In this document: piece after piece, positions 1-5,435 of the stretch | Position numbering within the stretch: the stretch's first letter is position 1 | How the letters are laid out: the number at the start of each line of letters is the position of its first letter | Program-made: the position numbers and the translations under genes | The notes under the pieces: model-generated | What the model was told of the DNA's origin: nothing | The model's input: the letters and a program-made list of their open reading frames with translations, nothing else | The model's database searches: none | NCBI GenBank assembly: GCA_013151785.1 | Contig: JAADHP010000123.1 | Span: forward strand, 1-5,581 | Length of the DNA: 5,581 nt | Reading direction: 5' to 3' | From: Nitrospirota bacterium | Lineage (GTDB): Bacteria > Nitrospirota > Thermodesulfovibrionia > Thermodesulfovibrionales > JdFR-85

Positions 1-9
1 CTTGTGAAG

Positions 10-57
10 TTAATCTTTACCTTCTGATTATTCCCTTTTTTAAACCAGGAAGATTAA
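10..57. repeat. weak inverted repeat in the leader of the first gene
   Basis: TTAATCTT at 10-17 is the exact reverse complement of AAGATTAA at 50-57, with 32 bases between. It could form an AT-rich hairpin in the leader or be a split operator. The stem is short and the loop long, so it may be chance. I see no convincing sigma-70 promoter and no B12-box-like riboswitch sequence in 1-81; the operon's real promoter may lie upstream of the window. Confidence 0.2.
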
Positions 58-67
58 AGAGAACTAC

Positions 68-75
68 AAGGAGGT
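68..75 (+). promoter_or_regulatory. strong ribosome binding site of the cbiK-like gene
   Basis: AAGGAGGT is a near-perfect anti-16S match, six bases before the ATG at 82. It fixes the start of the chelatase gene and predicts efficient initiation, stronger than the site of the following PepSY gene. Confidence 0.8.
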
Positions 76-81
76 TTTTTA

Positions 82-1047
82 ATGAATAAACGTCTTGTAA
101 GTATTTTACTTATAGCAGGTATGTTGCTGGGTTTTTTAACAACTTCTTCTTCAGCCATGATGAAGACAATGACTCTCAAAAAAGACCCTGCCATTGTTAT
201 TGCTGCCTTTGGTACAACCACGAAGGCAATGGTTACCTTTGACTACTTTGAGGAGCAACTCAGAAGAGAACTGCCGGATAAATACAAAAAACTCCGCATT
301 GAGTGGGCCTTTACCTCGGAGATAGTAAGAGAAAGGGCAAACAAAAAGTTCAAAAAGGCAGGGATTAATAAGAGATTCAAAAGCCTTGCCCAGGTTATAT
401 CTGACCTTGAAGACCAGGGCTACCGCAAGATCGTGGTACAGCCCCTTCATATATTTCCTGGTATTGAATATGAGAGTGTATTGAGGATGGTGGAAGGGCT
501 CAGGGAGGCATTCCAGGATTTTGACCTGAGAATAAAAGTGGGCACGCCCCTTCTGACACACTGGGAGGATATGGAAACAACAGTGGAAGCGCTGAAAGAA
601 GAGCTATTGCCACCAACAGAGGGCTGCAACATACTTGTTGCCCATGGCACAGGAGAAACGATGAACGGAGCAAACATCACCTATCTGGGGCTTGAGAGGA
701 TTGTTAATGCCTACTATCCCAACGTATTCATTGGCACGGTAGAAGGAATCCAGACAAGGACAGAGGCACTCAAAAAGGCACGCCAGTGCAATCCCAGGAA
801 AATAAGATTCATCCCCTTCATGTTTGTTGCAGGTGATCATATCATGAACGATATCATGGGGCAGGAGCCTGGGGACGACGGGGAACTCTCATGGGCTCTG
901 GAAATGAAGCAGGCAGGCTTTGCTGTTGATGCACCCACCGTGCAGTACAGGGGCAAAATCTACTATAAGGGACTGGGATTCTACAAAGAGCTTGACAGGA
1001 TCTTTGTGAAAAGCATAGTAAGAACCCTGAAGAAATTCGAGAAATAG
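82..1047 (+). CDS. cbiK: periplasmic CbiK-type sirohydrochlorin cobaltochelatase
   Basis: The 321-residue product matches the anaerobic cobaltochelatase CbiK family, which inserts Co2+ (or Fe2+) into sirohydrochlorin in cobalamin or siroheme synthesis. Residues 1-25 form a Sec signal peptide: basic MNKR, a hydrophobic core, then SSSA with probable cleavage after Ala25. The mature protein starts the family domain at about residue 37 (IVIAAFGTT). Likely metal ligands are His188 (VAHGTG), Glu221 (TVEG) and His253 (AGDH); their spacing of 33 and 65 residues is close to the 30 and 62 I recall for Salmonella and Desulfovibrio vulgaris CbiK. QPLHIFPGIEYE (about 120-131) is another family-typical segment. 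Secreted versions (CbiKP of Desulfovibrio) have been proposed to serve heme or metal transport rather than cobalamin synthesis, which fits the ABC genes downstream. The start is fixed by a strong Shine-Dalgarno. The PepSY gene follows after 10 bases. Family assignment is firm; physiological substrate is not. Confidence 0.93.
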   Translation: MNKRLVSILLIAGMLLGFLTTSSSAMMKTMTLKKDPAIVIAAFGTTTKAMVTFDYFEEQLRRELPDKYKKLRIEWAFTSEIVRERANKKFKKAGINKRFKSLAQVISDLEDQGYRKIVVQPLHIFPGIEYESVLRMVEGLREAFQDFDLRIKVGTPLLTHWEDMETTVEALKEELLPPTEGCNILVAHGTGETMNGANITYLGLERIVNAYYPNVFIGTVEGIQTRTEALKKARQCNPRKIRFIPFMFVAGDHIMNDIMGQEPGDDGELSWALEMKQAGFAVDAPTVQYRGKIYYKGLGFYKELDRIFVKSIVRTLKKFEK

Positions 1048-1057
1048 GAATCAGGCA

Positions 1058-1609
1058 ATGAGCCCTGAACTCAGAAGATTTCTCAGAGAGATTCACAGAT
1101 GGGGTGGCCTTTTACTGGCCACCTTCATCCTCTTTTATTGCATTACAGGAGTACTTCTCAACCACAGAAAGAGATTCGGTTATTTTATGGAAAGAGTAAA
1201 AACAGAATATAGGGTACCTGTAACAGATACAAAGAGGATAAGAGAGTTTATTGAACTGTACAAGGCCCAGATCAAGAGAAGAGAAGACCCGACAGTCATA
1301 AAGATAAAGAATGGCCGGATAATTGAATTCCTCTACGGTTCACACGGAAAAACCACATACATAATTGATCCCTTAAAGGGGCGAATGGAGAAGATCGAAA
1401 AAAGGCCCATTGAACCATGGGCATGGCTAAAGAATCTGCATAAGGCGTTCAGAACAGCCAGTATCTGGATCGGCATCACAGATGCAGTCTCAATTGCAAT
1501 TGTGATTGTTACCATTTCGGGACTTATAATCTTTCGTTACAGGCCTATTGATTATTATCTGCTTTTTGCAGGAGTTTTATTGTTTCTGATTGCTGCAGCC
1601 ATTGCATAG
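1058..1609 (+). CDS. small PepSY-associated transmembrane protein, possible heme-binding reductase
   Basis: The 183-residue product has an N-terminal membrane segment (about 17-35), a soluble region of about 100 residues, and two more hydrophobic segments (about 137-159 and 165-183), the last running to the C terminus. IHRWGG near residue 12, LLNHR near 35 and NLHKAF near 127 resemble the PepSY-associated TM family (PiuB/FsrB/FoxB-like), whose members occur with siderophore and iron uptake. His13, His36 and His128 are candidate heme ligands by analogy with FoxB-type reductases. At 183 residues it is about half the length of typical PepSY-TM reductases, so it is a minimal version. The middle (IKIKNGRIIEF, then TTYIIDPLKG) reads like a PepSY beta-rich module. 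The start ATG follows a weak site (AGGA at 1046-1049, seven to eight bases ahead) that overlaps the cbiK stop, so translation is probably coupled. The family call is good; reductase function is inference. Confidence 0.75.
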   Translation: MSPELRRFLREIHRWGGLLLATFILFYCITGVLLNHRKRFGYFMERVKTEYRVPVTDTKRIREFIELYKAQIKRREDPTVIKIKNGRIIEFLYGSHGKTTYIIDPLKGRMEKIEKRPIEPWAWLKNLHKAFRTASIWIGITDAVSIAIVIVTISGLIIFRYRPIDYYLLFAGVLLFLIAAAIA

Positions 1610-1617
1610 GAGGTAGT

Positions 1618-2475
1618 GTGACAGCAAGCACCATTCTGCAGGTACATGCTCTGGTAAGACGATTTGAGAAAAAGACAGCCGTGGCAGGAGTGGACTTTGT
1701 TATCAGAGAGGGTGAGTTTGTGGGACTCCTGGGTCCCAATGGGGCTGGCAAGACAACCACGATAAGGATGCTTACAGGACTGCTCAGGCCTACCGAGGGA
1801 GAGATCTACTACTATGGAAAGGTCTTTTCAAGACATGCCCGTGAGGCAAAGGGCTTTATAGGCGTGGTACACCAGTACAGTAATCTTGACAGGGACCTCA
1901 CTGCCTATGAAAACCTCTATCTCCACTGTATTCTGCATGGAATTCCGAAAACAGAAAGAAACAGGCGGATTGAGGATGCCCTTGAATTTGCCGGTCTTGC
2001 TGATCACAGATACCGTCAGGTCAAGACCTTCTCAGGAGGAATGAAGAGACGACTTGTGATCGTAAGGGCACTTCTTCATGAACCAAGGATCCTCTTTCTT
2101 GATGAGCCTACAGTGGGGCTTGATCCCCAGATAAGAAGGAACCTCTGGGATCTAATCGTCAAAATAAACCAGATGAAGAAGATGGCAATCCTCCTGACCA
2201 CACATTACATAGAAGAGGCAGAGCGGCTTTGTGACAGGGTGATGATAATCAATGAGGGCCTGATTATTACAGAGGGAACGCCAGAGGCACTCAAGAGAGA
2301 CCTTGGCAGATATGTGCTTGAGATATTCCATGAGGATGGCATAGAGGAACAACTATTTCAGAGCAAAGAGGATGCCCTTGAGGCACTCAGGGCCTGTAGC
2401 GCCACCTGCAAGATCAGGGAGGTCACACTTGAGGATGTGTTTCTGAATCTGACGGGCAGGAGGATAAATGTTTAA
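1618..2475 (+). CDS. ABC-2 type transporter ATP-binding protein (DrrA/NodI/CcmA-like)
   Basis: The 285-residue product carries every ABC ATPase motif: Walker A GPNGAGKTT (39-47), signature SGGMKRR (139-145), Walker B ILFLDEPTVGLD with Asp162 and Glu163, and the switch histidine His196 in TTHY. The GMKRR signature and a C-terminal extension ending in EVTLEDVFLNLTGR are typical of exporter ATPases that pair with ABC-2 permeases (COG1131). It should energise export of a small molecule, or assembly of one, with the permease at 2721. The start is GTG at 1618, four bases after AGGAGG (1608-1613); that site overlaps the PepSY stop, so the genes are probably coupled. The last codons lie over AGGAGG-ATAA-ATG (2458-2470), an apparent Shine-Dalgarno and start for a next gene overlapping the TAA. 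The real permease now begins 253 bases later, which suggests an insertion at this junction. Substrate is unknown. Confidence 0.93.
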   Translation: MTASTILQVHALVRRFEKKTAVAGVDFVIREGEFVGLLGPNGAGKTTTIRMLTGLLRPTEGEIYYYGKVFSRHAREAKGFIGVVHQYSNLDRDLTAYENLYLHCILHGIPKTERNRRIEDALEFAGLADHRYRQVKTFSGGMKRRLVIVRALLHEPRILFLDEPTVGLDPQIRRNLWDLIVKINQMKKMAILLTTHYIEEAERLCDRVMIINEGLIITEGTPEALKRDLGRYVLEIFHEDGIEEQLFQSKEDALEALRACSATCKIREVTLEDVFLNLTGRRINV

Positions 2476-2508
2476 AAAATCACTTATCTGGAAGAGAAGA
2501 TTTAAGTG
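2474..2508 (-). terminator. intrinsic terminator of the minus-strand coiled-coil gene
   Basis: Read on the minus strand, CACTTA (2508-2503) pairs with TAAGTG (2486-2481). TCT/AGA extends the stem after a two-base bulge and leaves an eight-base loop. One base later comes TTTTTT (2479-2474). The distal arm overlaps the last codons and TGA stop of the small gene. The stem is AT-rich, so it may be leaky. If it works, it would keep antisense transcription out of the upstream ATPase gene. The plus strand has no T-run after this hairpin. Confidence 0.45.
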
Positions 2509-2671
2509 CAAGCAAGGCATTAAAAAGAGAGTCAATGCGATTATTAAGATTACGAATCTCTGTCTTAATATCTTTAAGCTCTTCTTTTATTTCTGCGCTT
2601 CTTTCATCTACTACTTCATAAATCATTTCAAGTGTAACCTTTTTAATTACGCCTTTTACCGCCTCTTTCAT
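2480..2671 (-). CDS. small antisense coiled-coil protein of unknown function
   Basis: The 63-residue frame starts MKEAVKGVIKK and ends in SSLPDK. From residue 29 to the mid-50s, hydrophobic residues fall in an unbroken 4-3 heptad pattern (Ile, Leu, Ile, Ile, Leu, Ile, Leu, Leu, Leu) between charged Lys/Glu/Asp/Arg and polar residues, so a parallel coiled coil that oligomerises is likely. The N-terminal third is a basic amphipathic segment. There is no signal peptide, membrane span or cysteine. The ATG at 2671 is preferred over a TTG 18 bases upstream: it sits six bases after a good -10, so transcription should begin at or next to the A of ATG, giving a leaderless mRNA with no Shine-Dalgarno. 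It is the only likely gene against the operon, has its own promoter and terminator, and fills an apparent insert. I do not recognise a named family, and function is unknown. A chance frame is possible but unlikely given the heptads and signals. Confidence 0.6.
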   Translation of the reverse strand: MKEAVKGVIKKVTLEMIYEVVDERSAEIKEELKDIKTEIRNLNNRIDSLFNALLALKSSLPDK

Positions 2672-2677
2672 ATTAAA

Positions 2678-2706
2678 AGTATAACACAAGAGAGCACATT
2701 TTTCAA
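2678..2706 (-). promoter_or_regulatory. sigma-70 type promoter of the coiled-coil gene
   Basis: On the minus strand the -35 is TTGAAA (2706-2701) and the -10 is TATACT (2683-2678), separated by exactly 17 bases. Each hexamer matches consensus at five of six positions. TGT directly before the -10 gives an extended -10 element. The ATG begins seven bases after the -10, which is the normal start-site distance, so the transcript should be leaderless. The promoter points against the operon, and its -35 is five bases from the permease Shine-Dalgarno. Confidence 0.6.
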
Positions 2707-2710
2707 ACTA

Positions 2711-2715
2711 AGGAG
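2711..2715 (+). promoter_or_regulatory. ribosome binding site of the ABC-2 permease, inside the insert edge
   Basis: AGGAG lies five bases before the ATG at 2721. It is the last recognisable part of the 2476-2720 insert, so the downstream gene's present site appears to come from the inserted sequence. The presumed ancestral site is AGGAGG at 2458-2463. Confidence 0.65.
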
Positions 2716-2720
2716 TAATT

Positions 2721-3458
2721 ATGTTTAACGGCATAAGAGGCGTCCTTTACAGGGAGTTGAATGTCTACAGAAAAAGGGCCCGGAAGCAGTTGCTTGCATC
2801 TTCTCTTTCACCACTGCTCTTTCTCATAGCATTTGGATGGGGCTTTGGAGACAAAGTGGTGGCAGGAGGACTTCCCTATATTACCTTTCTCATACCCGGT
2901 CTCATAACCATGAGCAGCCTCAACCAGAGTTACGGGATAGCACAGGAGATTAACATCACACGGTTCTATTTTCATCTATTTGATGAATACCTGATTGCAC
3001 CTGTAAGCCATATTGAGATTGTACTTGGAGAGGTGGCTTACGGGATGTTCAAAGGCCTCCTGAGCACTATACTGATATTCATTTATGCCCTGATCTTCAA
3101 GGTGAACCTTATTATCTCGCCGCTATTCATTCTGGCCATATTACTGCACACCTTTCTTTTTGCATCCCTTGGCACCACCATGGCCATGATTGTCAAGGAC
3201 CACGGTTCACAGGCTACAGTGAATACCTTTGTGATAACACCCATGGTCTTTCTCTGTGGTACCTTCTTTCCTGTGGATAAACTGCCTTATATATTCAAGC
3301 TGATCGTATATACCCTTCCCCTTACGTACAGTACCAAGGTTATAAGGGCATCACTGACAGGTGGACAATTGAATGTTCTGTACCTGACGCTTATGGTCTG
3401 TTTTGCTGCTGTTTTTTTCGTAACCGCCTATATGGCTGTCAAGAAGGTGGAGGCATGA
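2721..3458 (+). CDS. ABC-2 type transporter permease (DrrB/NodJ-like)
   Basis: The 245-residue inner-membrane product is of usual family length. It starts with a short cytosolic helix (GVLYRELNVYRKRARK) leading into about six membrane segments. The first loop YITFLIPGLITMSS matches the family's typical segment after helix 1, and the last third (VFLCGTFFPVDKLPYIFKLIVYTLPLTY) matches the ABC-2 signature region. It should form the channel with the ATPase at 1618 and export or flip an unknown substrate. Start ATG 2721 has AGGAG five bases upstream and gives a normal N terminus. Its TGA overlaps an ATG at 3455 (ATGA), the arrangement expected of a coupled next gene, but that frame enters a palindromic insert rather than a conserved protein. 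The permease is now 245 bases from its ATPase, unusual for a pair that normally overlaps. Confidence 0.9.
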   Translation: MFNGIRGVLYRELNVYRKRARKQLLASSLSPLLFLIAFGWGFGDKVVAGGLPYITFLIPGLITMSSLNQSYGIAQEINITRFYFHLFDEYLIAPVSHIEIVLGEVAYGMFKGLLSTILIFIYALIFKVNLIISPLFILAILLHTFLFASLGTTMAMIVKDHGSQATVNTFVITPMVFLCGTFFPVDKLPYIFKLIVYTLPLTYSTKVIRASLTGGQLNVLYLTLMVCFAAVFFVTAYMAVKKVEA

Positions 3459-3459
3459 T

Positions 3460-3705
3460 AAATTTAATCATAAATCATCGATTTATCGTTGGTCAACTTG
3501 GTGGACTGGTGGGCATTGCCTTTTCATCTCATTCTCGCAAGCCATCCCTGGCTTGCTCCGAGGGGAAAATCTGGTTCACCCTCCTGGTGAACCCTTCTGA
3601 TTTTCAGAAACCGTTCAAAGGCAACACCCACCAGTCCCTTACAGGTTTTAATGACATTTTATTTCTGTTTTTTAGAATTTTGGATTTATATCATGAGATT
3701 AAGTT
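3460..3705. repeat. MITE-like insert with nested inverted repeats
   Basis: The stretch between the ABC-2 permease and FecCD genes (3459-3722) is built of nested palindromes. The core is a 21-base inverted repeat, 3503-3523 against 3617-3637, matching at 19 positions. Inside it are two perfect hairpins: GCAAGCCA/TGGCTTGC (3537-3544, 3549-3556; loop of 4) and GGTTCACC/GGTGAACC (3573-3580, 3586-3593; loop of 5). The second is extended by GAAAATC/GATTTTC (3565-3571, 3599-3605). Outside, AATTTAATC (3461-3469) and ATAAATC (3470-3476) have partners at 3697-3705 (one mismatch) and 3683-3689, with a 7-base bulge. A further hairpin, ATAAATC-ATC-GATTTAT, lies at 3470-3486. No transposase is encoded, so this would be a non-autonomous element or a structured RNA. 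I do not recognise a named family. Confidence 0.7.
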
Positions 3706-3713
3706 CCTGGCCA
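3685..3713 (-). promoter_or_regulatory. possible minus-strand promoter at the right edge of the palindromic insert
   Basis: On the minus strand TGGCCA (3713-3708, four of six to -35 consensus), 17 bases, then TATAAA (3690-3685, five of six to -10) with TGA just before as an extended -10. It would transcribe leftward through the large inverted repeat. AT-rich DNA gives such matches by chance, so this is weak alone. It mirrors the position and direction of the promoter in the first insert. Confidence 0.25.
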
Positions 3714-3717
3714 GGAG
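3705..3717 (+). promoter_or_regulatory. FecCD-gene ribosome binding site within a palindrome
   Basis: AGGAG (3713-3717) is five bases before ATG 3723 and decides this start over the ATG at 3720 and a far upstream ATG at 3651. The site is the right half of the perfect palindrome TCCTGGCCAGGA (3705-3716), so in the mRNA TCCT could pair with AGGA across a GGCC loop and mask it. A ribosome finishing the frame that ends at 3730 would open it, allowing translational coupling. Confidence 0.5.
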
Positions 3718-3722
3718 TAATG

Positions 3723-4694
3723 ATGTTTAAACGGAAGTGGACAGGGATTATAGTGGGCAGCATGCTCCTTGCACTGACAGCACTGCTGGGGGTGCTGAAG
3801 GGATCTGTGAGTATTGACTTCTCCGCCCTTACGGATACTGATAAAAACATACTGTTCTATGTACGGGTTCCACGGGTTTTTCTGTCCGGCCTGGTCGGTG
3901 CTGCATTGAGTCTCTCAGGGGTTCTCTTTCAGTATGTGATGAAAAATCCCCTTGCTGATTCTTTTACCACTGGTGTATCTGCCTCAGCAGCTATGGGAGC
4001 AGTGGTGGCAATCATGACAGGGCTTACAGGGCTTGTCCCTCTTTTTGCCTTTGTTGCTGGAGTAATAGGGCTTTTCGCGGTTTACAGGATATCAACTGTG
4101 GCAGGCAGGGTGCAGCCCATAACCATGCTCCTTGCAGGGATTGTGGTGAGCACCTTCTCCTCTGCAACAATCAGCTTCATGAAATACCTGAGTGACGATG
4201 CGGTGAGTTCCATTGTTTTCTGGCTTATGGGAGGCTTCCAGGCTGCTACATTCGGGAAAGACCTTGTGCTTCTCTTTGCACTATTGCTGGTCTGGCTCCT
4301 GATCAGGCGTGAGTATATGGCTCTGGACATAATCTGCTTTGATGATAAAACAGCAAGGGCAAGCGGAGTTGATGTGGACAGACTGCGGAAGGTCTCATTC
4401 CTTGTCGCTGCACTGCTTACAGCCTTCTCCGTGGGATATGCTGGCATTATTGCCTTTGTGGGATTGATTGTGCCCCATGTGCTGAGACTGGTAGGGTTCA
4501 GAAAGGCCGATGAACTGGTACCCATGAGCATGGTCACAGGAGCGGTCTTCATGATATTAAATGATCTTGTCTCCAGAACACTGCTTCCGGAAGGACAGGA
4601 ACTGCCCGTGGGAATCATAACATCCTCACTGGGAGGAGGTTTCTTCCTCTATATCCTTGTTAAAAGAAAAAAGGAGTTACACTACTTTGCTTGA
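3723..4694 (+). CDS. FecCD/BtuC-family ABC importer permease
   Basis: The 323-residue polytopic protein has the standard length and motifs of the FecCD family, which imports ferric siderophores, heme or cobalamin as a dimer. RVPR (48-51) is followed by a GAALSLSGVLFQ-type helix and NPLAD (75-79), then TGVSASAAMGA. GLIVPHVLRLVG begins at about residue 247 and contains the coupling region that contacts the ATPase. About nine to ten membrane helices can be seen. I chose ATG 3723 for its AGGAG site; the in-frame ATG at 3720 would add one Met, and starting at 3651 would translate insert sequence foreign to the family. It overlaps the following ATPase gene by eight bases, confirming the pair. No FecB/BtuF-like binding protein accompanies it. 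Substrate cannot be told from sequence; the CbiK and PepSY neighbours favour a tetrapyrrole, corrinoid or iron complex. Confidence 0.93.
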   Translation: MFKRKWTGIIVGSMLLALTALLGVLKGSVSIDFSALTDTDKNILFYVRVPRVFLSGLVGAALSLSGVLFQYVMKNPLADSFTTGVSASAAMGAVVAIMTGLTGLVPLFAFVAGVIGLFAVYRISTVAGRVQPITMLLAGIVVSTFSSATISFMKYLSDDAVSSIVFWLMGGFQAATFGKDLVLLFALLLVWLLIRREYMALDIICFDDKTARASGVDVDRLRKVSFLVAALLTAFSVGYAGIIAFVGLIVPHVLRLVGFRKADELVPMSMVTGAVFMILNDLVSRTLLPEGQELPVGIITSSLGGGFFLYILVKRKKELHYFA

Positions 4695-5433
4695 CCTGAG
4701 AGATATAGTTGCAAAACGTGCTGAATTTCGTCTCTCCATAGAGTCGCTGAAGATTAACAGGGGCGAGATGATTGCTATAGTGGGAAATAATGGAAGCGGA
4801 AAGTCCACATTTCTCTCCGTACTTGGAGGCCTCCTGTCCTACAGTGGTATCTACAGGATAAATGACAGTGAATTTGGCGAGCTTGATAAAAAAGACAGAC
4901 ACAGGTTGATAAGCCTCCTGCCCCAGGAGGGTTCTCTTTCAATGCCCTTCGATGTCTTCTATGTGGTGCTTTCAGGACGGTTTCCCCTCACCGATGGAAG
5001 ATGCTATGAAGAGGAGGATTACCTCTTCACGGAGAGAGTAATGAAGTGGCTTGATGTGTGGCACCTGAGACACAGGGAGTTTGTGACCCTTTCAGGTGGT
5101 GAAAAACAGAGGGTACTACTTGCAAGGGCATTAAACAGGGATGCAGCCATACTGCTTCTTGACGAACCACTCAGTGGCATTGATCTCAGGCATCAATACG
5201 AGACAGTGGAGATACTTAAACAGCTGCAGAGAGACAGAATAATACTCGTGGTGATCCACGATATCTCCCTTGCCCTGAGGGAGTTTGACAGATTCCTCTG
5301 TTTTAAAGATGGCAGGCTCCTCTATGATCTTTCAGGTGATGAGATAGAGGCAGAACATATCGGAACTGTGTTCGATATAAAGGTGAATTTCCTGAAACAT
5401 GAAAATGGTGTGTTCATATACAGGGAGGAATAA
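4687..5433 (+). CDS. FecE/BtuD-type ABC importer ATP-binding protein
   Basis: About 248 residues with a full set of nucleotide-binding motifs: Walker A GNNGSGKST (33-41), Q-loop near LLPQEG, signature LSGGEKQRV (from 135), Walker B AAILLLDEPLSGID with Asp159 and Glu160, and switch His191 in VIHD. The LSGGE-Q-RV signature and partner gene place it with FecE/BtuD/HmuV importer ATPases rather than the exporter type at 1618. The start is uncertain. TTG 4687 gives a normal N terminus (LLDLRDIVAKRAEFRLSI), overlaps the permease stop by eight bases, and follows AAGGAG (4671-4676) by ten bases, slightly long. TTG 4657 would add ten residues of Lys-rich sequence that is the permease tail in another frame, and is less likely. 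No ATG is available before the first strand. The gene ends with GGGAGG over its last codons, a possible site for a following gene. Confidence 0.92.
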   Translation: MLDLRDIVAKRAEFRLSIESLKINRGEMIAIVGNNGSGKSTFLSVLGGLLSYSGIYRINDSEFGELDKKDRHRLISLLPQEGSLSMPFDVFYVVLSGRFPLTDGRCYEEEDYLFTERVMKWLDVWHLRHREFVTLSGGEKQRVLLARALNRDAAILLLDEPLSGIDLRHQYETVEILKQLQRDRIILVVIHDISLALREFDRFLCFKDGRLLYDLSGDEIEAEHIGTVFDIKVNFLKHENGVFIYREE

Positions 5434-5435
5434 CA

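Larger units (their letters stand above)
2468..2728. repeat. 8-bp direct repeat ATGTTTAA flanking a 245-bp insert
   Basis: ATGTTTAA occurs at 2468-2475, over the ATPase stop, and again at 2721-2728, the start of the permease gene. Both copies are preceded by AGGAG and five bases. The left copy looks like the ancestral permease start, overlapping the ATPase stop as is usual for such pairs. The right copy is the one now joined to the permease. This is what a target-site duplication around inserted DNA at 2476-2720 would look like. The same AGGAG-N5-ATGTTTAA also occurs at 3713-3730, so shared translation-start sequence is the competing explanation. Confidence 0.5.
3455..3730 (+). other. bridging open frame through the palindromic insert, probably not a functional protein
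   Basis: This 91-codon frame begins on an ATG overlapping the ABC-2 permease stop (ATGA), preceded by GGAGG at 3449-3453 with only one base of spacing, and ends at a TAA inside ATGTTTAA, the start of the FecCD gene. Most of it is the translation of the nested inverted repeats, and it shows no domain I recognise. Its value may be in carrying ribosomes across the insert to the next start. It could also be simply an open frame by chance. Confidence 0.25.

Noticed and set aside
1..81. Cobalamin riboswitch or operon promoter in the leader
   Set aside because: Too short for a riboswitch and without a B12-box-like sequence; TTGTGA at 2-7 has no good -10 at 17 bases.
2468..2728. 86-residue plus-strand frame across insert 1 as a real protein
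   Set aside because: Its Phe/Tyr/Lys-rich sequence is what the antisense of the coiled-coil gene gives, and it matches no domain. I keep it only as a possible coupling frame.
3503..3637. CRISPR array or tRNA-like gene in insert 2
   Set aside because: The repeats are inverted, not direct and regularly spaced; the cloverleaf-like fold lacks tRNA arm lengths, a T-loop and an anticodon arm.
3651..3722. Upstream ATG 3651 as start of the FecCD gene
   Set aside because: It would add 24 residues encoded by the palindromic insert, has no good Shine-Dalgarno, and makes the N terminus longer than usual for the family.
4082..4618. Long 178-codon minus-strand frame inside the FecCD gene
   Set aside because: It lies wholly antisense to a well-supported permease, has Ser/Thr/Pro-rich low-complexity composition, and no recognisable motif. 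It is a shadow of the coding strand.
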